From Bacteroides oleiciplenus YIT 12058 (GTDB taxonomy: Bacteria; Bacteroidota; Bacteroidia; Bacteroidales; Bacteroidaceae), in the NCBI RefSeq assembly GCF_000315485.1, contig NZ_JH992943.1, forward strand, positions 417,796 to 481,795: a stretch of DNA of 64,000 bases, given 5' to 3'. Position numbers and translations under genes: made by a program. Below the pieces are notes generated by a model, which was given only the letters and a program-made list of their open reading frames with translations, was not told where the DNA came from and ran no database searches. This document shows positions 53,984-63,800 of the stretch, in pieces. Position 1 is the first letter of the stretch; each line of letters begins with the position of its first letter.

Positions 53984-54038
53984 TTCGCCCCTACAAACTA
54001 TATGACCGCTAAATGCATATCATGCTTGTAGGGGCGAA
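53984..54038. repeat. 13-bp inverted repeat TTCGCCCCTACAA ... TTGTAGGGGCGAA
   Basis: Perfect arms 53984-53996 and 54026-54038, 29-nt loop, followed by a T-rich stretch on the plus strand. It can terminate transcription of the DPP11-type gene. I recognise this word as one scattered in Bacteroides genomes. The rest of 53944-54254 is AT-rich leader for the thioredoxin gene, with CCATAATCCGT and CCATAATACGT 23 nt apart. Confidence 0.75.
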
Positions 54039-54254
54039 ATTGTTTTCACCTGTATATATACCCTTGAAATTATTTTCTCATGGAAAATGTTTCTTTTATG
54101 CAAGTATTCTAAAAAATACCCAAAAACGTATGTATTACAGGTATGAAAAACCATAATCCGTGAACAAAAAATACCATAATACGTTCTTACTACAGAAGTA
54201 ATACAATTATTATATTAACAAAAAACATGTAGTAACAACAGAAAGGAAAAGATT

Positions 54255-54551
54255 ATGGAAAAATTTGAAGAACTCATACAATCAGAAAAGCCCGTTTTAG
54301 TAGATTTTTTTGCAACTTGGTGTGGTCCGTGTAAGGCTATGCATCCGGTACTGGAAGAATTGAAAGGACAAATAGGTGAATCTGCACGTATCGTGAAAAT
54401 AGATGTAGACCAGCATGAAGAACTGGCTTCCAAGTATCGCATACAAGCTGTGCCTACATTCATTGTATTCAAAAAGGGTGAAGCCGTTTGGCGTCATTCC
54501 GGAGTTATCAAAGGCAGCGAACTGAAAGCTGTCATTGAGCAAAATTCATAA
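54255..54551 (+). CDS. trxA: Thioredoxin
   Basis: 98 residues, a minimal cytoplasmic thioredoxin fold: VDFFATWCGPCKAM (active site C-G-P-C), cis-Pro in QAVPTFIVFKKGE, and no signal peptide. Reduces disulfides with NADPH via thioredoxin reductase. AAGGAAAAG just before the ATG is purine-rich. The next gene, another thioredoxin-family protein, starts 11 nt after its stop, so the two probably form an operon. Confidence 0.93.
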   Translation: MEKFEELIQSEKPVLVDFFATWCGPCKAMHPVLEELKGQIGESARIVKIDVDQHEELASKYRIQAVPTFIVFKKGEAVWRHSGVIKGSELKAVIEQNS

Positions 54552-54562
54552 AAAACAAGAAG

Positions 54563-55039
54563 ATGAAGAAAACACTGACATTTGCAGTCTTGATTTTTGC
54601 AAGCGTACTCACATTTGCTTGCACCAATGGGACTAAAGCACAACCCAATGGGGTGGAACAAAAAGACGCCAAAAGTGGCGAAGTAGTCGTAATGAACAAG
54701 GATATGTTCGTAAAGGATGTATTTGATTACGAAAAATCCCAGGATTGGAAATACAAAGGCGATAAACCTGCTATTATTGATTTGTATGCAGACTGGTGTG
54801 GTCCCTGCCGTATGACGGCTCCTATCATGAAAGAACTGGCAAAAGAATATGCCGGTAAGATTGTAATCTATAAGGTGAATGTGGACAAGGAACGTGAACT
54901 TGCTGCGCTATTCAATGCAAGCAGTATTCCTCTATTCGTATTCATCCCGATGGAAGGAGAGCCGCAACTTTTCCGGGGAGCAGCCGATAAAGCTACCTAC
55001 AAAAAGGCAATTGAAGATTTTTTGTTGAAAAAAGAATAA
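54563..55039 (+). CDS. Exported thioredoxin-family lipoprotein
   Basis: 158 residues. Lipobox-like TFAC near residue 20 within a signal peptide, then a short linker and a thioredoxin domain with IDLYADWCGPCRMTAP (C-G-P-C) and the cis-Pro loop SSIPLFVFIP. Likely periplasmic disulfide reductase or redox partner fed by the cytoplasmic TrxA next to it through a membrane carrier that is not in the window. Confidence 0.85.
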   Translation: MKKTLTFAVLIFASVLTFACTNGTKAQPNGVEQKDAKSGEVVVMNKDMFVKDVFDYEKSQDWKYKGDKPAIIDLYADWCGPCRMTAPIMKELAKEYAGKIVIYKVNVDKERELAALFNASSIPLFVFIPMEGEPQLFRGAADKATYKKAIEDFLLKKE

Positions 55040-55060
55040 TAAAAGGAAAAGTCACAGGAG

Positions 55061-55918
55061 TTAAGTATTAATAATTAGCGGCATATCTTTCCACTCATTA
55101 TTATACCGCTCCGTGACAGTGTGATAACCCGACGCTTGCAGGGCCGCCAAGGCTTGCAGGCGTCCGTTGTTTATACGCTCCGGGTAGTGGGAATCGCTGT
55201 TCACCTGTACACGAATCCCCTTCTCAAGCAACATTGGGAAATAGCGTTCATTGGGGTAGAAAGTACCTAAGTCAAGCCATGCCTTTGTATTGACTTCTAC
55301 GATATATCCTTTCCGGGCAATAGCATTGAAATAGTCCTGCATCAAAGCATCATACCAAGGTTCATCCAGCAATCCGGGACGATAGGCGGCAGCATTATAA
55401 TGCATCTTGTCGGCATGACCCACAATATCAAAACCACCCAGTTCCACCATACGCATCAAACGTTCGTAATAGAGATGCACAACCCGCATCAAGTCGCCGC
55501 CAAACTCCTTATTTACGATGGTGCGGAATTTATCTGCCGAGACATCTATATCCACTACTTCTCCTTTATCATTATAGAGCAGGTGTACAGAACCGATACA
55601 ATAATCCAGTGGCAGCTCGCGGAAACGAGCTATGGAGGGGTTACTTTCTTCATTCAGATAGTCTATTTCCAGACCGATATACAGTTCTATTTGTCCGGCA
55701 TATCTAGCTTTCAGACGGCGGAATTCCGCCAGATAGTCGTCCATAGAGTCCCACTCCATCGTCCATGCCGTAGAGAATGGCAGGGGGGCATGTGAAGAGA
55801 AGCCATAGGATGTAAAACCTCCGCTCAGGGCAAAGCGGACAAAGTCTTCCATATTGGCACGTCCGTCACAATACAAGCTATGACTATGATAGTTAGTTAA
55901 ATTTTCAGTCCTCACCAT
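55061..55918 (-). CDS. PHP-family histidinol-phosphatase-type phosphoesterase
   Basis: 285 residues from MVRTENLTNYHSH; the longer in-frame start at 55996 would add residues overlapping the ABC-F gene. PHP metal motifs: NYHSHSLYCDGRA, SSHAPLPFS, VGHADKMHY, and VNSDSHYPERI. Typical for histidinol-phosphate phosphatase of the PHP class (final dephosphorylation in histidine synthesis), but other PHP phosphatases share the motifs and no his genes are nearby. Confidence 0.85.
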   Translation of the reverse strand: MVRTENLTNYHSHSLYCDGRANMEDFVRFALSGGFTSYGFSSHAPLPFSTAWTMEWDSMDDYLAEFRRLKARYAGQIELYIGLEIDYLNEESNPSIARFRELPLDYCIGSVHLLYNDKGEVVDIDVSADKFRTIVNKEFGGDLMRVVHLYYERLMRMVELGGFDIVGHADKMHYNAAAYRPGLLDEPWYDALMQDYFNAIARKGYIVEVNTKAWLDLGTFYPNERYFPMLLEKGIRVQVNSDSHYPERINNGRLQALAALQASGYHTVTERYNNEWKDMPLIINT

Positions 55919-55962
55919 CTGATATATTTCATTCTTAATTCTTTCATTCTCAATTTCGAACT

Positions 55963-57843
55963 TCAGTTCGATTCTATTTCGCTGAGTTCCAACCAACGCA
56001 TTGTCTTTTCATCAATCAAATCCGTTACTTCGGGCAAGCGTTTTGATTTCTCCGTCAGTTCTTCTACAGATAAGGTTCCACTGCACAAAGCAGCTTCGAT
56101 GGCTTTTTTTTCTTCTTCCAAAGCAGCAATCTCCTCTTCCAGTTGTTCAAATTCCCTTTTCTCCTTGAAAGACATCCGGCGTTTTTCGTTCATACGAACT
56201 TTGGCTGTTTTATCTTCCAACGGCTTAGAAATTTCTTTCTCTTTCTCCTTTTCCAGACGAGTTTTCTCTTCTTTCCAATCACGATACTGGGTGTAGTTTC
56301 CGGGGAAATCGCGGATGTCCGCCTGACCATTGAACACCAGCAAGTGGTCTACCACCTTGTCCATGAAGTAACGGTCGTGGCTCACCACAATAACGCAACC
56401 CTTGAAGTTCTGCAAGTATTCCTCCAGTACATTCAGGGTAATGATGTCCAGGTCATTGGTAGGTTCATCCAATACCAAGAAGTTGGGATTGCGCACCAGT
56501 ACCGTACATAGATACAGGCGGCGGCGCTCTCCACCACTCAGTTTATAAACATAGCTATGCTGGGTTTCGGGAGTAAAAAGAAAATGTTGCAGGAATTGAG
56601 ATGCGGTAAGCTTCTTGCCGTTACCCAGTTCAATGACCTCGGCGATGTCCTGCACCACATCAATCACTTTCATTTGTTCGTCGAATTGCAAACCATCCTG
56701 CGAATAATAACCAAAGCGCACGGTTTCACCAATATCAATCGTTCCACTATCTGCCTTCTGCTCTCCCATCAGAATTTTGATAAAGGTAGATTTGCCCGTA
56801 CCATTGTTTCCTACGATACCCATCTTCTCGTAACGGGCAAAGATATAGGAGAAATCTTCCAATATCTTCAGATCACCGAATGACTTGTACACATGGTCTG
56901 CCTCGAATATCTTGCTACCGATGTAGGATGCTTTCACATCCAACTTCACATTGTCGTTGTTGGAACGCTGTTTGGCTACCTTCTCCAACTCATAAAAGGC
57001 CTCTTCACGATAACGTGCTTTGTGCCCACGGGCTTGCGGCATGCGGCGCATCCATTCCAGCTCTGTGCGATACAGGTTGTTGGCACGGGATATTTCAACA
57101 TTGGCTGAATCAATCCGCTCCTGGCGCTTTTCCAGATAGTAACTGTAGTTACCTTTATATTGATAAATCTGACGGTTATCTATTTCAATAATTTCGGTAC
57201 AGACACGATCGAGGAAGTATCTATCGTGTGTCACCATAAGCAAGCTGAGGTTCGTGCGACGCAGGTAGTCTTCCAGCCATTCAGTCATGTCAAGGTCGAG
57301 GTGGTTGGTGGGTTCGTCCAGAATCAGCAGGTCCGGCTCGGTGATAAGAGTGTTGGCAAGTGCCACACGTTTCAATTGCCCACCTGACAGATGATTCACT
57401 TGTTGATCGAAGTTCCGTATCTTCAGTTGAGACAGGATTTGCTTGGCTTTTTGCTCATAATCCCATGCTTTCTCATGGTCCATACGCACCAGGATTTCGT
57501 CTAGACCGGGATGTCCTTCCGTCTCCATGCAACGTTCGTATTCCTTAATCAGTTCTACGGTACTGTTGCCATGGTGGAAACAGGCCTCCAAAACGGTAAG
57601 CCCCTCGGGATATTGCGGATCTTGTTCCAAATACCCCACTCTGAGGTCACGGCGGAAAGAAATTGTTCCACTATCATAGCCTTCTTTACCGGAAATAATA
57701 TTCAGCAAGGTAGTCTTTCCACTACCATTCTTAGCAATCAGTCCGATACGCTGTCCTTCGGCTACACCAAGAGAAGCACTCTCAAGCAATACCAAATCAC
57801 CGAATGACTTGGTTAAATTTTCTATCTGAAGATAACTTATCAC
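55963..57843 (-). CDS. ABC-F family ATPase (Uup/EttA-like)
   Basis: 626 residues with two ATPase cassettes: Walker A AKNGSGKTTLL and GNNGTGKSTF; signatures LSGGQLKRVALA and LSGGERRRLYL; Walker B LLILDEPTNHLD and LVLDEPTNDLD; switch VSHDRYF in both (the first reads VTHDRYF). No membrane segments. The interdomain linker and a charged coiled-coil tail are Uup-like. Acts on ribosomes (E-site) or DNA. Lies 44 nt upstream of the PHP gene on the same strand. Confidence 0.95.
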   Translation of the reverse strand: MISYLQIENLTKSFGDLVLLESASLGVAEGQRIGLIAKNGSGKTTLLNIISGKEGYDSGTISFRRDLRVGYLEQDPQYPEGLTVLEACFHHGNSTVELIKEYERCMETEGHPGLDEILVRMDHEKAWDYEQKAKQILSQLKIRNFDQQVNHLSGGQLKRVALANTLITEPDLLILDEPTNHLDLDMTEWLEDYLRRTNLSLLMVTHDRYFLDRVCTEIIEIDNRQIYQYKGNYSYYLEKRQERIDSANVEISRANNLYRTELEWMRRMPQARGHKARYREEAFYELEKVAKQRSNNDNVKLDVKASYIGSKIFEADHVYKSFGDLKILEDFSYIFARYEKMGIVGNNGTGKSTFIKILMGEQKADSGTIDIGETVRFGYYSQDGLQFDEQMKVIDVVQDIAEVIELGNGKKLTASQFLQHFLFTPETQHSYVYKLSGGERRRLYLCTVLVRNPNFLVLDEPTNDLDIITLNVLEEYLQNFKGCVIVVSHDRYFMDKVVDHLLVFNGQADIRDFPGNYTQYRDWKEEKTRLEKEKEKEISKPLEDKTAKVRMNEKRRMSFKEKREFEQLEEEIAALEEEKKAIEAALCSGTLSVEELTEKSKRLPEVTDLIDEKTMRWLELSEIESN

Positions 57844-57866
57844 AATTAATAATTATAAGTTAAAAA

Positions 57867-58673
57867 TTAAAAGAGGGTTTTGTAGGTCTCTGTCAAATTG
57901 CAGGATTCGCCGGCTTTCACTTTACTCCATACCAACTTCATGGGATCGAGCCATTCTCCGGTAGTTGAGTTTTGCAGTACAGGGGCTTCCCGGTTACCGT
58001 CTATCAATGTCATCCACTCCAGACCATCTACCTCATTGGCAAGAATAACGCATAAAACAATGCCGAACGACAACCATGCTTCTTTCTTCTTTGGAGCGAT
58101 AACACCACTGTCAATGATCTGTTGCATGCTAACTAAATCTTCCTCAGCACCCTGAAAATCTTTTTTCAATTGTTCCTTCACAGTGGTCGTCACCCACTCA
58201 AAAGCTTCATTAATCTGGTAGATTTCAGACAAGCGGACAGGTATAATCTCCGCCGGATACTTCACTCCTTCCTTGCGTACTTCCAGCGAGGCGATGACAG
58301 CCTCGGCTTCCGTAATAGACGCTCCCTTGTTTACAGTAAAAGAACACTCGAAAGCAATATCACCTGTGCCGGCAATCCAGAGATGGGAAGTATAATATGC
58401 ACCGTCTTCTTCAAACATCTCTCTACTGTAAGCACATTCCAGATTTCCTATTTTTACAGAAGTTGCCGAAGGGTTTTCCTTCAGTTCCTGGCAGACGGCT
58501 TCCTTGCCGTACGTAGCGCTGCCTTTATATGCGGAAATACGAAAATTTCCGGTCCATTCACTGGGATTATAGAAGAGAAAAGAGCCTTCCCCGTCTTCAA
58601 ACTCATTCCAGTCCGCGGGATATATCATGGAGAACCAAGCTCCCGGAGAGATAAATTTCTTACCTTGTGCCAT
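57867..58673 (-). CDS. DUF3805/DUF3806-type protein
   Basis: 268 residues from MAQGKKF (an ATG two codons earlier is possible). No signal or membrane helix. SPGAWFSMIYPADWNEFEDGEGS and FYNPSEWTGNFRISAYKG match my memory of the DUF3805 start; the C-terminal half, with KKEAWLSFGIVLCVILANEVDG, may be the DUF3806 part. Function unknown. A -7 box TACTTTTG lies at 58717-58724 on the minus strand. Confidence 0.75.
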   Translation of the reverse strand: MAQGKKFISPGAWFSMIYPADWNEFEDGEGSFLFYNPSEWTGNFRISAYKGSATYGKEAVCQELKENPSATSVKIGNLECAYSREMFEEDGAYYTSHLWIAGTGDIAFECSFTVNKGASITEAEAVIASLEVRKEGVKYPAEIIPVRLSEIYQINEAFEWVTTTVKEQLKKDFQGAEEDLVSMQQIIDSGVIAPKKKEAWLSFGIVLCVILANEVDGLEWMTLIDGNREAPVLQNSTTGEWLDPMKLVWSKVKAGESCNLTETYKTLF

Positions 58674-58716
58674 TGTCATTCAGAGATTAATTGCGAGGCT
58701 ATCTGACCTCGTCCGG

Positions 58717-58724
58717 CAAAAGTA
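58717..58724 (-). promoter_or_regulatory. -7 box TACTTTTG for the DUF3805 gene
   Basis: A TAnnTTTG match on the minus strand 43 nt upstream of the DUF3805 start codon and downstream of the hairpin terminator at 58758-58790. Confidence 0.45.
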
Positions 58725-58757
58725 ACACTACCGCCGTTGATATGCAAACAAATAGAA

Positions 58758-58790
58758 ACAAAAAACAGCCGATTCTCACGAACCGACTGT
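58758..58790 (-). terminator. Terminator-like hairpin upstream of the DUF3805 gene
   Basis: Minus-strand stem of 11 bp with two mismatches, a 4-nt loop (GTGA), and a run of six T. It can end either a small RNA or the upstream SusCD transcript. Confidence 0.65.
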
Positions 58791-58881
58791 CCCAATCATC
58801 ATCTATGAATGAAGACCACTATAGTCTTCAATATCTTATTAAATCCCTATGAAACTTTAATGAAAATCACATTTCTGTTTT
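58758..58881 (-). ncRNA. Candidate small RNA of about 120 nt
   Basis: A -7 box TATCTTTG (58888-58895, minus strand) is followed by a noncoding stretch with the hairpin GAAGAC-n7-GTCTTC, and ends in a terminator-like stem (ACAGTCGGTTC with GAATCGGCTGT, two mismatches) leading into TTTTTTG at 58758-58766. Start, folded body and terminator are all present with no open frame. It could instead be the leader or tail of a neighbour transcript (SusD ends at 59020). Confidence 0.35.
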
Positions 58882-59019
58882 CGAGCGCAAAGATAATCAA
58901 TGAAATACATAGGTCCTCAATATTTTAAGATATTTAAATTAACATTCCATAAACTAAGGGATTTCACTCTGTTTATCGTCTAATGAATGAAGATTTATGT
59001 AATTCCCCATTAGAAAATC

Positions 59020-60825
59020 TTATTCAGCAACATCCCACCAAACTGAAACAGACCAGATATCATTATCTGTAGCTTTGGAGTTAGATTCTTTCAAATTTTT
59101 AGCATTAAAATTCACCTCATGAGAGCAATGAGCCATACGACGCCACCAATAACTATTATCCACTTTTGTAGCACCCGGGAATTTTTGAGAAGCAGCCGTA
59201 GCACGAATACTCTTCGGACGATCGAAGTCAGGATATACAACCCCAAAATCACCAACATTACCCGCCGAGAAGTTGAAGCGACGCATATCATTCCAGTTTT
59301 GTTGTGAGAATGACATTGCAATAAATTTCTGCTTCATGATTTCTGCCATTGTCAACTCATTTACAGCTTGGGCAATACAGCCACTTGCTAAAAATTCATC
59401 AATCGCAGCTTGAGATATAGGATTCTTACCAGGATTATTATTTGTTCCGTAAGATTTTAATTTAGTGTTCATAAAATCAAGATGACCTTTAATAGCATTT
59501 TTATAAGCAGTCAGCGCACCACCTTTATCGCCTTGACGGAAAATAACCTCGGCTTTGATAAAATCCATTTCATAACTTGTCATTAAGTGCGTGGGAGATT
59601 CCGGCAGTGTGTAGAAGGTTCCTGTGGATAAAATGGTACCATCAGCACCCTGATAAAAGCTTTCATCAGCAGCTCCACCTTGCTTACAGCATACTCCTTT
59701 CAAAGTCACATAGATAGTATCACCTTCACGTCCGGCAGTACTGACTGAGTAGGATTTCGTAGAAGCATTATATGTCTGCTGTGCAGGGCCTGAATTATTT
59801 AAAATATCAGAGTTAATAATATCAACACCGGCTGTCACCATGAAATAAGATTTTCCATTTTTATAATGCTCGTTCATAGGCAACATCTTTTCACGACGAG
59901 GATCATAAACTATACTTCCATCCGTTTGCGGATATTCAAATAAATCCGTGTAATATTTAGTCATACGAATATGATCGGACCATGCAGCACAGTCAAATAA
60001 GAACGATGTTTTCAAAGGGTCTCCCGCCAAAGCATCAGTACCTGTATCACCCGGATCATTCACATGATTCACAATGGTACTGGTGCTATAATCCTTAGGA
60101 CCTTTTTCAATAGCAGATAATATCTCTGCAGGTTTATAAAGGGTACTCTTTTTGGAAAGATTATTAAGCCAACGCGCCTTCAACCCATAGACCAGCGCTT
60201 TCCATTTAGCCACATCACCATCGTTCCAACTATCTCCACTTTTCAGCGGAGTAGCATTAGGTTCCTGCGTCATATCGAAATAAGGCAAAGCAAGATCCAA
60301 GTCAGCCAGGCAACCTTCAAAAATAGCTTGCCCTGTATCATACTTCGGAGTAAGATAAGCTCCCAACGCTTCAGTATACGGACATTCTCCATACCAGTCA
60401 GTCATCAACATAAATCCCATAGCTCTGATTACATGAGCAACACCTATGTAATGATATGCTCCTTCTTCCTCAGCTTTTTTTATTAAATCTTCAAGATTAC
60501 AAGCCGCACCTACAAACCAATGCTGGTAAGGAGTAGTAGAAATACCATTGCTGGCATCCCAATAAGGCATATAGTTATGCAGGTTTGTGGCCAAAGTGGA
60601 AACTCCCTTTCGAGAGGTAATTGTACCGTTGATAAAGCCTGCACGAAAACCTGCTGCACCGGCAGCATACCCATAGTGATGTTCAATCCACGGAAGCCTG
60701 GATTCCAAAGAAGCAACATCCTGCGTCGGAGTATTGGGATTATCATTCACCTCAAGCCAATCCTCACAGGATACAAATCCCATTGCTAAAACAAGGCTTA
60801 ATCCTATATATTTTATCTTTTTCAT
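59020..60825 (-). CDS. SusD/RagB family outer-membrane lipoprotein (second pair)
   Basis: 601 residues, lipobox GFVSC (Cys20), followed by EDWLEVNDNPNTPTQ as in the SusD_2 branch. Helical body; the C-terminus has AEVIFRQGDKGGALTAYKNAIKGHLDF and a TonB-partner-like long loop. Binds glycan or peptide ligands for the SusC next to it. No glycoside hydrolase or regulator for this pair lies in the window, so its substrate is open. Confidence 0.92.
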   Translation of the reverse strand: MKKIKYIGLSLVLAMGFVSCEDWLEVNDNPNTPTQDVASLESRLPWIEHHYGYAAGAAGFRAGFINGTITSRKGVSTLATNLHNYMPYWDASNGISTTPYQHWFVGAACNLEDLIKKAEEEGAYHYIGVAHVIRAMGFMLMTDWYGECPYTEALGAYLTPKYDTGQAIFEGCLADLDLALPYFDMTQEPNATPLKSGDSWNDGDVAKWKALVYGLKARWLNNLSKKSTLYKPAEILSAIEKGPKDYSTSTIVNHVNDPGDTGTDALAGDPLKTSFLFDCAAWSDHIRMTKYYTDLFEYPQTDGSIVYDPRREKMLPMNEHYKNGKSYFMVTAGVDIINSDILNNSGPAQQTYNASTKSYSVSTAGREGDTIYVTLKGVCCKQGGAADESFYQGADGTILSTGTFYTLPESPTHLMTSYEMDFIKAEVIFRQGDKGGALTAYKNAIKGHLDFMNTKLKSYGTNNNPGKNPISQAAIDEFLASGCIAQAVNELTMAEIMKQKFIAMSFSQQNWNDMRRFNFSAGNVGDFGVVYPDFDRPKSIRATAASQKFPGATKVDNSYWWRRMAHCSHEVNFNAKNLKESNSKATDNDIWSVSVWWDVAE

Positions 60826-60853
60826 AATTCTTACTTTTTATAATTCATATCTT

Positions 60854-63800
60854 TTAGAATGTCAAATTAATGCCGAAAGACATACTTGCCGTACTCGGCA
60901 CACCACAATAGTCAATCCCCGTTGAACTTGAACCGGTCACACCGGAGCCAGCCACACTATTTTCGGGATCAAGTCCTTTATAGTTAGTGAAGAGCAATAA
61001 ATTATTACCCGTCACATTGATGCTACATCCTTTTATAAATTTGGTCTTTGCCAATAAAGATTTATCAAATGTATATGAAAGAGAGATAGAGCGTAAACGC
61101 ATCCAATTGGTTTTAGTGATAAAGTTCGATGATTCTTTCGTATAAATATTCGAATAATAATCCTGAATAATCTGATTACCGTTTCTCGCAGTTTTCACCG
61201 TGCCGTCAGGGTTCAAAATATCATAATTCTTTCCTGCCTCAAAAATAAATGTCGCATCTTTATAAATCGTATTGCCCTTTGCATCCGTCCCGTCAGGAAC
61301 AACGCCTGTGATTTCTAATCTATCACGATTTTGCGTGCGGGTACTTAAACCGTTAACGGTCAAATCATACTCCGTACCATTATATATAGCACCGCCAAAA
61401 CGGAAATCCCACAACATGGATAGATTCCAATTTTTATATTGTATGGTGTTATTCCAACCTCCAGTCATAGTCGGTTCACGGTTACCGACAAATTCAGTTC
61501 CATTGCTGGTATACGTAGGCAACCCCGTAGTTGCATCCAATATTACTTTACCAGCATCTGTACGCTTCCATTTATTTCCGGTTAATGCCATAAAGTCACC
61601 ACCATTAACTGAGGCAGCTTTCACCCCACCAATTTGTACGTCCGTAACATACAATAATTCCATACCCTGCAACAGATTCTCAACAGTACCACGGTTTCCT
61701 GCAAAGTTCAGAGTAGTTTCCCATCTCCAATCTTTCGTCTCAACAGGGGTTGCAGTGATAGAGAGTTCCATTCCTTTATTATACACATTACCAACATTAG
61801 TTGAATACATAATATATCCATTTGTTTGGCTTAACCGAGGAGACACAATCTGATCTTTACTGTTATTCGTATAATAAGTAAAGTCAAATCCGATACGTCC
61901 ATTAAAAAAACGCATTTCCAAACCCAGCTCAGTAGATTCTGTAGTTTCAGGTCTCAGATAAGGATTACCACGCGTCCATGAATTACCAGTGCCTACCCCT
62001 GCCAGAAAACTTCTTGGTGCCCACAGTGCAGTTGTAGTGGCATAGGCATCAGTATCTTTACCTACACGCGCCCATGATGCACGAATCTTACCAAACGACA
62101 AAACATCATTCTCTGGTAACAATTCTGTAAAAACAAAGCTACCACTCACAGATGGATAAAAATAAGAGCGATTATTCACAGGCAATGTAGATGTCCAGTC
62201 GTTACGTCCGGTAACTGTCAGATATGCAATATTCTTATAAGCTGCACGAAATTCTCCGAAAACACCCATCAATCTTTTACGACTCTGATAAGATTGAAAC
62301 TGTTTGGTAGATTGATCTATATTTTCAAAGCTTGGAAATTCCGGAGTGATAAAATTATATCCTGTACGACGTTCGCGTTTTACTTTAGTATCTTCCGCTG
62401 AATGGCCTAACATCAGATTTAAATCGAAATCACCCACTTTCTTATTTGCCGTAATGATTAAATTGGAAGTCAAATATTCATAAGTAAAATCAGTAGTTGA
62501 CAAGCGCCCATTCTGATAAATATCTTTCATTGCTGCCCCCGGAGCAATATAAGTATAATCATTAGTAGTATAGCGATCTATGCCAGCACGATAGCTAACA
62601 TTCAACCAATCCGCTATTTTATAACTTGGAGCCACAGAACCTGTAAAACGGGTTGTTTTATCCCACATCTTATTCTTATTGATAATCCAATACGGATTGT
62701 CAGTGTCTGATACCAGATTCTGATTATCAGGATCTAACTCCTGAAAAATACGGTATTTACTGCCATCATCATTTATCCAACGCGACATATCCTCACTACG
62801 AGCCCAACCATACACAGCTTGCATAGCACCATTACCCCCTTTACCATCAGAATCCCAAAGTCCACTGGAAGTTAAAGTTTTATCTGTATTAGAAACCGAG
62901 AAAGCTACATTTGCTGCTATTGTAAAGTTACCATATTTACGGTCTCCATTAAAACGGAATGTAGTTTTATCATATCCTGTATTAGGCACAATACCATTTT
63001 GATCAAAACGAGAAATAGATAAAAAATAACTACCAGCCTTATTTCCACCAGATACAGTCAACGTATTATCATAACTTGCTCCGTTATTAAAGAAATTTTC
63101 GAGATTATCATATACTTTCTCTCCACTCTTGTATTTTTCTCCCCAAGAAGACGTAACCCAATCTGTTTCCAGATTCCCCAAATCATTATATTGTCCTCTT
63201 TTATAAGTATCTTGCATTTCAGGCAAACGATTTACCCAACTTGTAGTGAAACGGGTGTTAAAGGTTACTTCCGTATTACCATCAGTATTACCTTTCTTTG
63301 TGGTAATCACAATGACACCGGCAGCAGCACGCGAACCATAAAGGGCAGCAGCAGCAGGTCCTTTCAATACTGACATATTTTCAACGTCTTCGGGATTAAT
63401 ATCCATCACACGATTACCAAATGAAGATGCAGTACGAAGCATGCCATCGAAGCCAGAGTCACCACCAATAGCGGTTGAGTTATCATAAATAACTCCATCT
63501 ACAACAAACAGCGGTTGATTATCACGTTCCAGAGAGGTACCACCACGCAATACAATTTGTGCACCGGCGCCTGCAGAGCCACCAGACTGAGTTATATTAA
63601 CACCCGCAATCTTCCCATTCAATGAATTGATTACATTGGCATTCTTATTTTTTAAAAGCTCCTTACTATTTACGTCTTGTACTGCATACCCCAACGCTTT
63701 ACGTTCTTTTTTAATTCCCATTGCTGTTACTACAACTTCACTCAATGCCTGAGCATCATCTTGAAGAGTTACATCATAAGTCGCAGCAGCACCCACAATT

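Noticed and set aside
54121..54200. Sixth phased repeat cluster ahead of trxA
   Set aside because: CCATAATCCGT and CCATAATACGT are 23, not 22, nt apart and only two copies are clear.
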